From: Trichomonas vaginalis G3
Lineage: Eukaryota; Parabasalia; Trichomonadida; Trichomonadidae
DNA length: 64,000 nt
Reading direction: 5' to 3'
NCBI RefSeq assembly: GCF_026262505.1
Contig: NC_067203.1
Location: 19,449,411-19,513,410, forward strand
The notes beneath the pieces are model-generated. The model had not been told where the DNA came from. It saw nothing but the letters and a program-made list of their open reading frames with translations, and did not search any database. This document shows, in pieces, positions 37,442-49,212 of the stretch; the first letter of the stretch is position 1; every line of letters starts with the position of its first letter. Made by a program: the position numbers and the translations under genes.

Positions 37442-39532
37442 ATGCCACGTAAGCTACGTAAGAATATACGTAAGAGGAAGAGAGCATTGAAACATCCAAT
37501 AGTAAGACTGACACCACAACAACAGTTGCAACAACAAATGCTGAATGACCCCACTATGTTGCAACAAATGTCAAGCAATCCTATGCTTTTAAACCGAGTT
37601 GTTGGTGCACAGAGTGGAGGTTTAAGAGCGGCACTTTTAGCGAAAATGGCAGGCTATGGTGGAGCTGCAGACGGAACAGCATATAACCCTCAAAGTCAAA
37701 TGAATTTGAGTTTACTCAAAAATCAAATATCAGATGTCAAAAAGTCAAACATAGACATACAGAAGCAAATAAGTGAAAACGAAAAGAAACTAGAATATGA
37801 CAGACACACAAAGAAACTCAATGAGTTAAACGTAGAGAAAAAGAAGAAAGAAGAACAACTGAAAGAACTAAGTACAGAGGAATATGCGAAAAAAGTGTCA
37901 GAAAAAGCAACAGAAGTAGCAAAAATGGAACAAGATGTCATAAATTTGAAAAACCATACTACTCAATATAAAGTACTGAAAGATGAAGAGATAAAACAAA
38001 AAGCCCTGAAGACATATATGGATAGCGATGAGTATAAAAAAGAAGTTGAAGCAAATGTAAAGGCAGAAAAACTTTTACAGTTGCAAAACCAAACCGTACA
38101 GTATGAAAACTTAGCACAAGAAAGTAAAAATAACGACGCAGCCATGCAAAAGGCAATGAAAAGCGCAGAATATATAAAAGCTAACAATGACTGGTTAGAT
38201 GCCCAAGCCAACGCTAAAGCAGCCCAGCTTATAGGGTCAATAAGGACAAAAATACAAGCGGATGAAGACAGTTCAAATGAAGCTTTAACAAATGCTGACT
38301 TTAAGAACGCCTTCGAAGCTCTTCATAGTAAGGTGAAACAAGTGAACGACTTCTCATCTGGAAAGAAACTGAAGTCTGAAGGTTTCGACAAAGAGTTAAA
38401 AGAAGTAGCACAAAATATGACGAAAATAACAGATGCAGCAACGAGACAGGCAGTTCAAAGTGCCTATGACGCCGTTAGAGCAACTGTTGTGAAAAGTCAA
38501 GAAAAAGAGTTACAACAGACCAAAACAGACCTAGTAAATGCTTTCTTAAGAACGAAAAGTCAGGTAGGACATTACGCTGCAGATGGAACATATGTGCCAG
38601 CTGGTGGAACTTATATACCACCAAACCCTCCAAGAGAAGCACCTGCACCAGGACTACCTAAAACATTTACATCGTCACATGGACATAGACACAGGCATGC
38701 ACCAAAACCAACACAACAACCAACACAACAACCAGCACAACAACCACCTCCACAACCAGCACAACAACCAGCACAGCAACCAACAGTTCAAAACCCAGCA
38801 CAACAACAACCACAAACAGAGCAAGGACATAAAAGAAGTAGAGAACAAGGAAACCAAGAATTCTTAAAAATGCTTAAAGAAGAGTGTGGTTTCCCAGATA
38901 CTGTTGACTTTAGTGACAGATATAAAGAAGCTATTGGAAAGTTCAAGGATGGAAATACTGACCCGAACCTATTTAGCTTTATGGCTCAGCACCAAAACGG
39001 ATATAATCTCAAACCTGGAAAATACAAGCTCGCTAAGGGATATGATTTAATAGCATATCATCCAAATGACATGGATGAATTTACTCCGAGATATTTGATG
39101 TCAGAGCTAAATGACAATTCAACTTTCGTCATGAAACGCGTAAAAAATAGAGACGGAACGAAAGAACAAAAGCTTATGAATGCGGATGACGTAGATAGGG
39201 AAATTGTTAAAAACGGTCTCGGAATATATGAAATGCCAGCAGATGAGGTACAAGAAACTCCACAGGAAGAAATAGTTCAGATACAACCAGACATGGAAGA
39301 AATAGTTCAGCAACAACAGCTAGAAGAGCCTGAAGGAAACGAACAAGTCACTCCTTTGGAAACTAACTTCACAGAACTAGATGAAGATTTGGAACAGCCG
39401 AAAAATCTTGACCCTCAACAAGAGTATGCGGAGAATATGGAATATTTCCAAGAGTCTAAAAAAAATTCGGCTGACATAGTAGAAGAATATCGAAAAATGT
39501 TTGCCGACATACAAAAGACTCCAACCAGATGA
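37442..39532 (+). CDS. Large basic/coiled-coil element protein, 696 aa
   Basis: An Arg/Lys-rich N-terminus (MPRKLRKNIRKRKRALK) suits DNA binding. A Gln/Met-rich stretch is followed by about 280 residues of Lys/Glu coiled coil, then a Pro/Gln repeat block (QPTQQPAQQPPPQPAQQ) near residues 420-460. A folded C-terminal domain (LKPGKYKLAKGYDLIAYHP) and an acidic tail end the protein. It sits just upstream of the capsid block, so a core, scaffold or minor virion protein is plausible. Looks whole. No family recognised. Confidence 0.65.
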   Translation: MPRKLRKNIRKRKRALKHPIVRLTPQQQLQQQMLNDPTMLQQMSSNPMLLNRVVGAQSGGLRAALLAKMAGYGGAADGTAYNPQSQMNLSLLKNQISDVKKSNIDIQKQISENEKKLEYDRHTKKLNELNVEKKKKEEQLKELSTEEYAKKVSEKATEVAKMEQDVINLKNHTTQYKVLKDEEIKQKALKTYMDSDEYKKEVEANVKAEKLLQLQNQTVQYENLAQESKNNDAAMQKAMKSAEYIKANNDWLDAQANAKAAQLIGSIRTKIQADEDSSNEALTNADFKNAFEALHSKVKQVNDFSSGKKLKSEGFDKELKEVAQNMTKITDAATRQAVQSAYDAVRATVVKSQEKELQQTKTDLVNAFLRTKSQVGHYAADGTYVPAGGTYIPPNPPREAPAPGLPKTFTSSHGHRHRHAPKPTQQPTQQPAQQPPPQPAQQPAQQPTVQNPAQQQPQTEQGHKRSREQGNQEFLKMLKEECGFPDTVDFSDRYKEAIGKFKDGNTDPNLFSFMAQHQNGYNLKPGKYKLAKGYDLIAYHPNDMDEFTPRYLMSELNDNSTFVMKRVKNRDGTKEQKLMNADDVDREIVKNGLGIYEMPADEVQETPQEEIVQIQPDMEEIVQQQQLEEPEGNEQVTPLETNFTELDEDLEQPKNLDPQQEYAENMEYFQESKKNSADIVEEYRKMFADIQKTPTR

Positions 39533-39548
39533 AAATATTCAGCATAGA

Positions 39549-40457
39549 ATGGAAGAACTGAAAGAAAATGTACACAAATACAACAACCCTTTTTACTTAC
39601 GAGCATTTAACGTTCAATCTTCGGATGAACTCGGTGAAATAAAAGGTTAAATTTCAAGAAAACATATAGAAATGAAACATTGTTTAAAGTTCATTCAGAA
39701 CCTAACCAAGATGGAAACAAACCTACTTTTGTTTCTGCAGACGATGGAACTACAATGAGATGGGGTCATAAAGCTAATCCGGATAGGTGGTTCATAAACT
39801 TACAACCACAATTCCAAGAAGTTGTAGACGCAATGGAAGTCAATGGTGAACCAGATATAGCTGGTATTTTCAGCGCGGCTTTAATGCCATTGAAAGATAT
39901 GAAACATGCAGATATTTTGGACCAGTATGAAATGAACATGGCTGATGGAAATATAACACCTGACGTTCTAAACATTTATCTCAAAGAACTACACAGAACC
40001 ATAGAGATGGTATATTTGGTGAAGAGTTTAGAAAGAAAGTTAGGGAGGGAGAAGGAAGAGAACCTATTGTACATGACCTTGCAAACGAAAGTTTACAAAA
40101 TGTCATAAAAACTTACTTTGCAGACAATGAACGAGAAGGGATGAATATTTAAGAAAACTCAAATGGACAGTACCAAATGAAATGTTAGTATTGAAAAACA
40201 TGTTCCTTGACAAAATAAAACCAACTACAGAAATAAACGACGCAAGACTGAAAGATTGGGTAAAAGCTTTCCCATTCACAAAAGATATAGTTGGTAACAT
40301 GGAAAGAAAACCAGAATGGCTACAAAAACATATATTTGGAAACGAGCTTATTCCATATGGACAGGCACTGTTTGAAGAGCTTGAACCGGAAACTCAGGAA
40401 AGAGTCATGCAAACAATACGCGAAGACTCAAATACAACTATGACAAACTCTTTCTAG
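39549..40457 (+). pseudogene. Unknown capsid-block protein(s), broken
   Basis: Remnant of one or two genes with recognisable stretches such as TMRWGHKANPDRWFINLQP and FGNELIPYGQALFEELEP. Lies between the coiled-coil protein and the major capsid gene. Broken at several places; family not recognised. Confidence 0.5.
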
Positions 40458-40474
40458 GATATAGGTTACCTGAG

Positions 40475-40651
40475 ATGGGCGACCAGAGCCAAAAGGCAAA
40501 AAGGACATGGGAAATTTGCAACATACTAGATGAACATAATGCAAAGATGCAACAACTTCAAGCAGAGGGCAATGAAGGAAAAAGAAGAGTTAAAAACTCA
40601 GTCAGGAAGAAAGTAAAGCTTGGTCCACGTGGGTTCTATTATGACATATAA
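40475..40651 (+). CDS. 58-aa basic element protein
   Basis: MGDQSQKAKRTWEICNILDE then a basic C-terminus ending GPRGFYYDI. Ends 32 bp before the major capsid gene. It could be a separate small virion gene or the tail of the broken upstream gene. Confidence 0.45.
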   Translation: MGDQSQKAKRTWEICNILDEHNAKMQQLQAEGNEGKRRVKNSVRKKVKLGPRGFYYDI

Positions 40652-40683
40652 ATCCAACTATTCTATATTTTTACTCATATGAA

Positions 40684-42287
40684 ATGTACGCCGCTCAGAA
40701 TATAACGCCAACAGTTTTGGATGCTATGAATGGAAATGTTTCCGAATGGTATAACGAATGCGACAATGCCATTAGAAGGTCAGAAATAGTTCCTGGAACT
40801 TACGAATATACAACTGCTGTTTCTTATGGAAACGTAGGTGAGTTTGGAGAAGGTTCTTCAACAACAGTAGATATTGCTTGCGACAGGTTTCATATAATTT
40901 CTATTGACAACTCTTTCTTATACGTGGAACAAGACATTGAAATAAAACCTTCTGCCAAGTTGTCTGACAAGAAAGGTTGCAATGGAATTTTCTATGTCGG
41001 ATACCAATATGCTCCAGAAGTTTTCATGGGATATAAGATATATTCTAACTCTGACTTAGTTCAAACAGTAACATGGGCAAACTATGAATGGTTCGCTTTG
41101 AGAAACTCAGTACAACCACAAGCTAGAGAACAAACAGACCAGTATGCAACTATTGAGAAAATAAGAAGACTTGACCCTAACGTTCCAGGAGTTTATGTTA
41201 ACCTTTCTGGACAAACTGCAGCAGCAGTAACCAAAGTAAAACTGAAACTTAGAGTTCCTTTGTCATCTTTCCTCATCTTCAGGTTTTTAAGATACTTGCC
41301 AAACTGGGCAGGAAAAATTTCTATCGAACTTACTCCAAGCAAAAATAACTTAGTCATTGCACCAACACAAGACCCATTCACTCTTACAGACGTAGGGAGC
41401 AAATCAAACGTCATTCGCCGATTTTGCAAAGACAAAGTTGACTTAGACTTTGGTTTCTCAAACCTCAACACTGAAGTAAACTATTATTTCAATGCTGCTG
41501 GAACTGCTTGGGACCCAGTTAAGTTCACATGCGAAAAGTTTGAATGCAAGAGAATAGAAAGCAGACTTGCAGTCTATATGTTGGACCCAGATATTTCAAA
41601 TGCTTTAGCTGCCAAATATATTGCAGTTCCACTTATGTTCCCTATACACCAAATATCTGTCAAAGACTTTGCAGGTGAAGTTGGAAACCAAAGTGCTGAC
41701 CCAGGTGCAAGAACAGATATTGCTTTAACAACTGCAATGAAACATGCAGATACTATGTTTGTACTGTTCAGACGAACTATAAATGACTATTCTTGCTTCT
41801 ACAACCCTGGTATTAAATACCATATAAACATAGATGGCAAATATTATCCAAGAGAAGAATATTCTACAGTTGAGGATATGAGGTCATACAACTTGACATT
41901 AGATGCTATGAACTTTAACAACAACTTCACAACAACCATTAACCCTGAAATGCAAAGTTCTATTATGCCATATGTGAAAGTATGGACTCATACAGGAGGT
42001 CAAAAAACTCAATATACAAATGGAGACCGTTCAAACTTTTGGCTTGCATTCCATTTGCTGACTCAGAAGACTTTATGGGTGGTATTTCAACTGTTGGTAC
42101 AGTTCAAATACAAATACTGGTGACAGAGACGGTCCAGATGAACTGGAAAGCAAAGAAGTTTACAAAACCAATAGCACTTTTCACGGAAGATGCTCTTTTG
42201 AAGATTCGTTCGATGAAACCTGCTGGGGCTCCTCAGATTGGTATAACGACAGCTTCCATCGAGCAGATTTTGGCAGCAGGTCAGTAA
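40684..42287 (+). pseudogene. Major capsid protein (double jelly-roll), broken
   Basis: Starts MYAAQNITPTVLDAMNGNVS. Beta-rich sequence of about 530 residues with CDRFHIISIDNSFLYVEQDI, LRVPLSSFLIFRFLRYLPNW, KFECKRIESRLAVYMLDP and a conserved C-terminal part. Length and layout fit the Polinton major capsid protein. It is followed by further capsid-type genes, as in other Polintons. Broken near its 3' part; otherwise long and well preserved. Confidence 0.75.
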
Positions 42288-42599
42288 GTTGTTCTTGAAC
42301 TGACTTCTCTCCGTCAAATATTGACAGTACGCCAGTTTTGACATAAAATTGTATTATAAACTTACCTTTAGAAATATCGGTCAGTTTTGTTGTTATATTT
42401 TTGTCAACGTCAGAACTTTCACCATTTCAGTTATACCAACTTTCTTTGCTTTATGAAAATATTTTGGTTCAGCAAAGACTGCTATTCTATAACATTTTCC
42501 ATTGTTTGTATAAAGAACTACTCTGTCAATGAACTTGTATTGTTTGTGTGTGTAAACTTTGTTTTGCTTCAATTCGAAGAGATACTCGAATACGTCCAT
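42288..42599 (-). pseudogene. Small reverse element gene, broken
   Basis: Starts MDVFEYLFELKQNKVYTHKQ at 42597-42599 and contains RVVLYTNNGKCYRIAVFAEP. Convergent with the capsid gene and divergent from the next gene. Broken; family unknown. Confidence 0.5.
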
Positions 42600-42617
42600 C
42601 TTTTTATTCTAAGTAAA
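42600..42617. promoter_or_regulatory. 18-bp divergent start region
   Basis: CTTTTTATTCTAAGTAAA between two start codons, closely related to the fibre/282-aa spacer at 14448-14465 and 58074-58091. Confidence 0.5.
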
Positions 42618-43200
42618 ATGTCATTTCCGAAAAATAGAAGCGTAAGTGTTTCAAAAGGTTTAATGGCGGTGGCAGATGTGAAGTTAAATTCACCAACTCA
42701 AACAAACAGTCAAAGTGTTGTTGTCAATGTCAAAGAAAGAGATGTTGAAGTGGGGAAACCATACGAAGACGAAGATGGTATAACAATTGTTCCTGTAAAA
42801 GAACAACCAACATATCCTGAAGTTAGCAGAGACTTAAGTTCTGTTGCAGATATTCGAAACGACTACCAACAACTTAAAGACAAACTTAAAACTCAGGAGA
42901 AGATTTGTCAGGCTTTGGGTATAATGTTAAACTTGGTTGAGCACAACCCTGTAAAAGTGAACTCATATGTCATCGCACCTCATGAAGTTTTGAAAAGAAC
43001 TATTGAAACTTTTGACAGAGGCAGACGATATAAACATCAAAGAAATAGAACCCGACATTGCTTGCTGTGGTGTTTCATACAATGTCATTGACAAGATATA
43101 CGTTATGAAAGGAGGTGAAACGTTGAACTTAAAATATAGTTTCCCAGACGTCATAAAAATATTTGACGACCACAACATTTCATTAAAATTTACTTGCTAA
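42618..43200 (+). pseudogene. Unknown capsid-block protein, broken
   Basis: Starts MSFPKNRSVSVSKGLMAVAD. Low-complexity N-terminus, then a short coiled coil (NDYQQLKDKLKTQEKICQAL). Sits 4 bp before the likely minor capsid gene. Broken; not recognised. Confidence 0.5.
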
Positions 43201-43204
43201 GTAA

Positions 43205-44008
43205 ATGGCAGAAGACATAGTGGTTTATACTATTACGACTAAAAACCCTGAGTCATATAATTCTATAACAACAAACTTACAAAGTCCTCAAGGACGATAT
43301 TGTAAACTGACCTTAAACACGATGACGACTAAAGCCTGTTTTGCTCTTTTGACACCAGAAGACTTTGTGTTGTGAATGGTAAAAAATACTTCTTTGAAGA
43401 TACTTACTCAGATATACCACCAACAGGTTTTGTTGACTTATTTAATACTTTAAGGACGGATGTAACATGTGCTGCAACTAGAGCAGGTTTCATTATGTTT
43501 GGATGTCCGACTGAGTTTAGTATAAACGATATGAGCTATAATACAAAACTTATATCTGGTTTTTACTACCAACAGTTCCTATAACAGGAAAAGGTGTCAT
43601 ACAAGGTTTGTCTGTTCCATTGACTTTAAGTACACCTATTTTATATATTGTTTCAAACTTAGGTTCAAAGTGCTATTCGAATGTCGACAGAAACTACTAT
43701 GACCAAAAGATACTCATGCGTATAAACAACACTTTCTCTGCTGGTTTGCCTATTGTTCATTCGAATGCAGAGTTTTCAGCTTTAGTAAACTCAAACACTT
43801 TAGCAAACATAAACTTAACCTTAGTTGACGCAAACTTTGTTCCTGTAAAACTTTTATGTCCTATGTATTTGTCAATGACGGCAGAAAGTTTCGAATTGGA
43901 AGATGCAACTGGTGAAAGTATTGTATTACAAGAACAACTTCAACAACAAATAGCTCAAGAACAACAAATGCAACAAATAGCTCAAGAACAACAAATAGCT
44001 CAAGAATA
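43205..44008 (+). pseudogene. Likely minor capsid (penton) protein, broken
   Basis: Starts MAEDIVVYTITTKNPESYNS. Beta-rich, about 265 residues, with a Gln-rich C-terminal repeat (QEQQMQQIAQEQQIAQE). Position just after the major capsid gene and size fit the single jelly-roll minor capsid protein of Polintons. Assigned from context and size, not from a clear motif. Broken. Confidence 0.5.
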
Positions 44009-44038
44009 AAAAAAATATTTTTTTTTATTTTTATAAAA

Positions 44039-45273
44039 ATGTACAGAATAGATGTTTCAGATTTTTATGACTTCCAAACATTCAGAAATATGTGTCCATT
44101 TCGAGACTATAACAAAGCAGTCGAGAATTTGAAACGTTTAGTCATTTATGTCGACTCTGCCCCAGAATGTTATGTTATGAAAGAATGGGATGTTGTCTTT
44201 AACAAACCAAGAGCAACAATAGTGTCTGAACAAGAATGTAGACAGAAACTTAAGAAAATAAAAGTTGTACAAGTTGGAATGAAGATGTTAGATGCTTGGG
44301 ATATCTTATTGTCAAAGTTAGAAGATTTTTCAGTTCGAGGTATAAAGTTTATACACCTTCTCCAAACTTCTATTCTATCTTCACTGGATATAAATATGAA
44401 CAAGTAGAATGGAAAGAAAATATTATAGAAGCTTGGTTAGACCATGTCAAAGAAATTATATGCAATGGAAACGAAAAGGTTTATGAGTATATCTTATGTT
44501 GGTTTGCAAATATCTTACAACATCCAAGTGCTAAAAATGAAACTGCTCTCATTATAATTGGAAAACAAGGAACTGGTAAGAACACATTCTTTACAGATAT
44601 CTTATGCAAACTATTAGAGGGCTATTCGAACCCTAATATGACAAACTTAGAAAACATCTGCGGTAAATTTAACTCCTCAATAGAGAATATGAAACTTATA
44701 GTTTGCAATGAACTTCAAAGTATAGATACAACAAAAGTTTTGAACTCAGATGCTTTGAAGAGTCTTATAACAGACAAAGTTGGAGTTGTTGAAAGAAAAT
44801 ATAAAGACCAAAGAGTTTGTGAAAATGTTGCAAACTTCATTATGGTTTCAAACAATGCTGTTCCGATGAAGTTAGAAAGTTCTGACAGAAGATATGTAGT
44901 TGTCAGAACGTCAGATTCTCATATGCAAGATACAGAATATTTTGACGACTTAGCAGAAACTTTGACATCTGACTTTTACAACCACTTGTTCTCATATTTT
45001 ATGACATTAGATATTTCTAAGTTCAATCCAAGACAAATTCCATATACCGAAGAGAGACAAACATTGTTAGAAGCAAACAAGAGTGTATATGAACTGTTTA
45101 TAGATGAGACTAACTTTGAGTGTTTAGATGAAAGGTCATTGTACGATGAATATAAACAATATTGTCAAGAATATGGTTATATGGCAGCGTCTAAACGAAC
45201 ATTCTTGGCAAATGTCAAAAATCTTTTAGACATACAGAACGGCGTATATACAAAGAAAAATTTTTCTGAGTAA
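44039..45273 (+). pseudogene. SF3 / D5-like helicase, broken
   Basis: Walker A in LIIIGKQGTGKNTFFTDILC, then MKLIVCNELQSID (Walker B-like), FIMVSNNAVPMKLESSDRRY (SF3 motif C and arginine finger region), and the D5 C-terminal SKRTFLANVKNLLDI. These mark a superfamily 3 primase-helicase type protein used in viral DNA replication. Upstream codons from MYRIDVSDFYDFQTF may belong to its N-terminal domain. Broken. Confidence 0.82.
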
Positions 45274-45309
45274 ATTTAAAAAAAAATCTTTTTTTATCCG
45301 ATAGAAAAG

Positions 45310-45723
45310 ATGGCAAAATTCATCTCAGTAAATAAGTACATGACAGAAGTCAAAGATAAGTTAGCTCCATTCGCATATTTGAATGTTTACTTCTACAATT
45401 TTGAAAAGTCTACATTTGACAAAATTTGGAACATTGCACCAGTTAAGTTTGCTGTTGTAGAAAAATGGTGCAATTTGAAGACTTAGACATAGAAGGTTTG
45501 TTAGCAGTCAAAGAAAATTTTGACAGAAAGTTCTCAAACTCGAAGAAGGCAAAGCATACAAACTTGTTATACCTTATGAACCAAAGAAAGCAGACGACTA
45601 TGAATATTATGAGTCTAAGATAGTTGAAGTTCAAGGTAAATTGGGTAAAAAGATTTTAGAGTCTAAGCCAGTGTTTGCCCTAAAGAGGAAGAGAACATTG
45701 ACATTGACCCAGAAATGTTCTAA
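45310..45723 (+). pseudogene. Homologue of the 2398-2817 protein, broken
   Basis: Same TATCCGATAGAAAAG leader and N-terminus (MAKFISVNKYM...) as in copy A. Broken here. Confidence 0.65.
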
Positions 45724-45739
45724 AAATAAAATTTTATTT

Positions 45740-46188
45740 TTACATGTCATATCTCACCTTCTCTGGAACTGGTTCAGGTTCTTTCTTCTCTTCTACTTTC
45801 TTTTCTTTCTTTTCTCTCTTCTTCTTCTTTTCTGGTGGAGTTATGTCAAATTTCAGAACCATATTTATGTAAAAGTTCTTTGTCCTTTAATAGCTCTTCT
45901 ATTCTGTTTTCTATTTCATCTTCAAGAACAGCGCATGTGCCTTCTTTGCATTCTAAGAACTTTTGTTGGACTTCATCTTTCCAATCGGCGTCATCTCTGT
46001 CAACAAGTCTGTCATTGACAAATTTTAAGACTGCTCTTTGTAATGTTTTATGGTTCTTGTCATATTCCCAGAAACAGAACTTTAGAACAAATTCACCTTT
46101 CTTGTTTACACTATGTAAGATTTTATGGTCGACAGATGTTTTGCTGTCGAAAAGTTTGTCTCGAATATAGATAGCGAAATCGCGACAT
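45740..46188 (-). pseudogene. Homologue of the Lys/Glu-tail protein, broken
   Basis: Matches 2834-3295 over nearly its whole length, including the TTTCTTTTC microsatellite. Broken here. Confidence 0.65.
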
Positions 46189-46224
46189 TTTCTAAAAGAT
46201 AAAAATTTTAATTTTTCTAAAAAT

Positions 46225-47094
46225 ATGTTAGAAAAAAAGTTTGCTGACATTGACAAGAAATTTGAGAATGTTTTAAATAAGAACAAGAGGAAGTTAGAAA
46301 ATGCTCAGATAAAACCCATACATGACAAGTTCTTATTTGCTCAGAATGGTATAACAGGTCTAATTGCACCACCTGGGTCGGGTAAGACTTTCACTTATCT
46401 TAAAATGGCTGCACAACAACAAGAACTAGATGAGAAGAACCCATTCTATGAGTTAGTTGTTATTTGTAGTACTTCTGGTCAATTTGACCAAACCGTCAAT
46501 TCGTTCAAAGATATTATAAAGAAGTCTAAGTTAGTATGTATAAAGGATACTGAGTTGTTAGATTGGATAAAGAAGTACCAAAGAAGAGTTTTGAAGTATA
46601 ATGCTATAAATGAGTATATAAATTCGAAGTTTAAAGACCCAAATGAGGAAATGCAGAAATTTAGAGAAGAAACACTTCAGAAACAAACAGAAAGAGATAG
46701 AATACATTTCGAAGAAATTGCAATCTTACGATTGAAGACATACCCTCATAGTGTCTTCTTATCTTAGATGATTTCGCTCTCATCCTTTGTTAAAGATATA
46801 GAGAACAAGATATGTGTCGAATTCTTAAGAAGCTCAGACACTTTAACATCTCTGTTGTCATTTGTGTACAGACAGCAAAGAGTTTAAGTAAGGATGTTAA
46901 AAGAATACTTACTGACATATACTTTTCCCTGGATTGTCGAAGACGATTTCATGGAACTTATGAAAGAGTCCATGGCAGGTAAGTTTGACAGACATGAACT
47001 ATGGGAGAAGTACAAAGTCATACAAGACCCTCATACTTCTTTCAGAATTCACATCTACGCGAACAAAGTTCAAATTGTAAAAAGTCAAGCTTGA
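46225..47094 (+). pseudogene. Packaging ATPase, broken copy
   Basis: Near-identical to 3332-4206, with APPGSGKT Walker A retained. Broken at several places. Confidence 0.85.
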
Positions 47095-47233
47095 AAAATA
47101 AATGGTTCATCTACCCTACTTGTTTGAAGTTGTCAAAATACTCTGTTATTTTTCACGATTTTCATGAGTTTTGGCTACCCCTGTAAAAGTCGGTCTAGAG
47201 AAATTTCATGAAATTTGGTCATTTTTTTCAGCA

Positions 47234-47293
47234 AAAATATATTTTAGGGTAGAAGGGTATATCTACCCCGTTTTCTACCCTCATTTCTACCCC
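47234..47293 (+). repeat. Word-switch array 9, GGGTA type
   Basis: AAATATATTTTAGGGTAGAA opening, then TACCCC words at 12-13 bp spacing. Confidence 0.7.
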
Positions 47294-47409
47294 AGTTATT
47301 TTATAAACGTTTCACATGGTAAACGTTATTTTTTAAATTTTGTGAAAACTCAACGGTTTGACACAAGCCCTAAAAATTATTTTACTCAGATTTTGTTGCT
47401 GAATTCAGC

Positions 47410-47470
47410 AAAAATAATGTTTAGGGTAGAAGGGTATATCTACCCCGATATCTAACCTCTTTTCTACCCC
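47410..47470 (+). repeat. Word-switch array 10, GGGTA type
   Basis: AAATAATGTTTAGGGTAGAA opening. One internal word reads TAACC. Left partner of array 11 around the 47489-48394 gene. Confidence 0.7.
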
Positions 47471-47488
47471 AGTTATTTTATAAGCGTT

Positions 47489-48394
47489 TTACATGGTAAA
47501 CATTGTGAATTCGTGAAATTCTAAACAATTTCGTAGCTTCTATTTCTTCTGTCAGTACATCGAATGTTTTAACAATGCCGAAGGTTTCTTTATATTTCTT
47601 CTTGACATCTGAAAGAAGGAAATCGTCAGCTGTTGGATAGTTTTTTGTTTAGAAATGTCAACATGTCCATTTTATCTTCTGCTGGTTTCTCTGCCTCCCT
47701 CTTTAAGTCAGCATAGTCGTTTCTCATACGTTCTATCTCTTTGACGGAGTAGTTATATTTCCTCATTGCTGCTTACATTTAGAACATTGTGGGTTCATTT
47801 TTGCGTTATATTCTGAAACCTTACCTGCTAGTATGACTAAGGCGTCAATTGCTCTCTTTAACTCAAAAGTTGCGGGTTTTATCTGTTCATTCCATATCTT
47901 ACCTCTTCTATCTTTATCTCTCTTATCTGCCATACACATTCAGCAACTAACGAAACAAAGTTGTCGTAGGTCTTAAACTCCCCAGATTTGTATATGTCAG
48001 AGATGTTCTTATATACCATATCGCAATCTTTGTCCATGACTTTGTGGTTGCAATGAAATCCAAGAAACTCATAGTTAACCTTTCGTATGAACTTCTTTAT
48101 TTCTACTGAGTCAGTTGCTTTGACTTCTATTTCATCGAATTCTGGAATAGTAAGCTTTTGTTGTTGGATTTCAGGCAATTTGGGTAAATGGTCGATGAGG
48201 TCCTGCATGTCATAAAGATACTGTTCATTTGTTTCATCTTTCGCACAACAGTCCAAAGTACTTGTTAAAAGTTCTTGCTTTATCTTCTGGATTTTTGTTT
48301 CGAAAGTATATGAAGAAGGAATGAAGCTTTTCATCTCTACTAACATTGAAGTTGGGTTCATGACTAACGAGTTTGGTGCTGTTGTTGCTAACAT
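47489..48394 (-). pseudogene. Homologue of the 6635-7549 protein, broken
   Basis: Start at 48392-48394 (MLATTAPNSLVMNPTS). Matches copy A throughout, with many silent and some replacement changes. Broken. Flanked by inverted GGGTA/GGTTA arrays where copy A has GGTGA arrays. Confidence 0.7.
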
Positions 48395-48461
48395 GTTCTT
48401 ACAATAAAAATAAAAAAATATTTTTTAAAAAAACCAACTTTATTTTTTATTTCGGGAAAAC

Positions 48462-48538
48462 TCATGAAATTCAAGAGGGTAGAAAAGAGGTTAGAAAAGA
48501 GGTTATATCTAACCTTCTACCCTAAAATATATTTTTGC
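48462..48538 (-). repeat. Word-switch array 11, GGGTA/GGTTA type
   Basis: CTCATGAAATTCAAGAGGG, then GGGTA and two GGTTA words, inverted TAACC and TACCC, outer TAAAATATATTTTT. Confidence 0.7.
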
Positions 48539-48618
48539 CGAATTCATGAGTTTTGGTTGAAAGAATACGGTGGAGCCAAAAGTGGCTCGACCTCAAAACA
48601 AGCATTTTCTGTATAAAA

Positions 48619-48696
48619 TTCATGAAAATTCAAGAGGGTAGAAAAGAGGTTAGAAAAGAGGTTAGATATACCCATCTACCCTAAATTATATTTTTG
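48619..48696 (-). repeat. Word-switch array 12, GGGTA/GGTTA type
   Basis: TTCATGAAAATTCAAGAGGG, GGGTA then GGTTA words, TACCC words, outer TAAATTATATTTTT. Confidence 0.7.
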
Positions 48697-48757
48697 CTGA
48701 ATTCAGCAAAAAATTCAAATTGTAAAAAGTCAACCTTGAAAAATGTAAGTGTTTGTC

Positions 48758-49132
48758 TTAGTAAGATGGTAGCTTCTTAAAGCAAATACCATTGCTGAGT
48801 TTTATGTACGTGAAGAGAAGTACAATGAATTCAATTACGAGTACAATTGCAATGACAACTAAGGCAACTATTTTTGTCTTTTGCCAGCAAGGGTACTTCT
48901 TCTCTTCCAATGGTTCGGCAGAACTATACTCACTATGAGAAATGCCAAAACGGTTTAATAGAAAAAGTGTTATTTTTTCATGTCCGAAGACTCGAAGGTG
49001 CAACACTTCCAAAATACCGACGAACTCAGAAGAGCAGCATGGCAGTATGTTCTTGACAACTTCTTTGAGTTCTCCAGGCACACCTTGGAAAATGCTGAGA
49101 ACTCCGACACAGAGAATTTGGAGAAATTGCAC
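48758..49132 (-). CDS. Element membrane protein, uncertain start
   Basis: About 124 residues. A hydrophobic N-terminal stretch (FLQILCVGVLSIF) precedes a Cys/Glu region, and a clear transmembrane helix lies near the C-terminus (IVALVVIAIVLVIEFIVLLF). No in-frame ATG is visible at the 5' end of the frame, so the start is uncertain. TGTCACTTTTTAAAC, an initiator-like motif, lies upstream in the same sense. Confidence 0.5.
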   Translation of the reverse strand: MQFLQILCVGVLSIFQGVPGELKEVVKNILPCCSSEFVGILEVLHLRVFGHEKITLFLLNRFGISHSEYSSAEPLEEKKYPCWQKTKIVALVVIAIVLVIEFIVLLFTYIKLSNGICFKKLPSY

Positions 49133-49212
49133 TCCAATACTACATTGACAAACAAAGGGTAAACAAAGGGTAAAATAAGACTAAAAACTTAAGTTTAAAA
49201 AGTGACATTTTT

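Larger units (their letters stand above)
47084..48744. repeat. 1.6-kb segment between direct repeats (cassette-like)
   Basis: AATTGTAAAAAGTCAAGCTT followed by GAAAAAT at the ATPase 3' end (to 47099) is repeated with one mismatch ending at 48744. Between them lie the tail of a KilA-N gene (about 47101-47165), two forward arrays, the 47489-48394 gene and two reverse arrays. In copy A the same joint word bounds a different insert. Confidence 0.65.
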
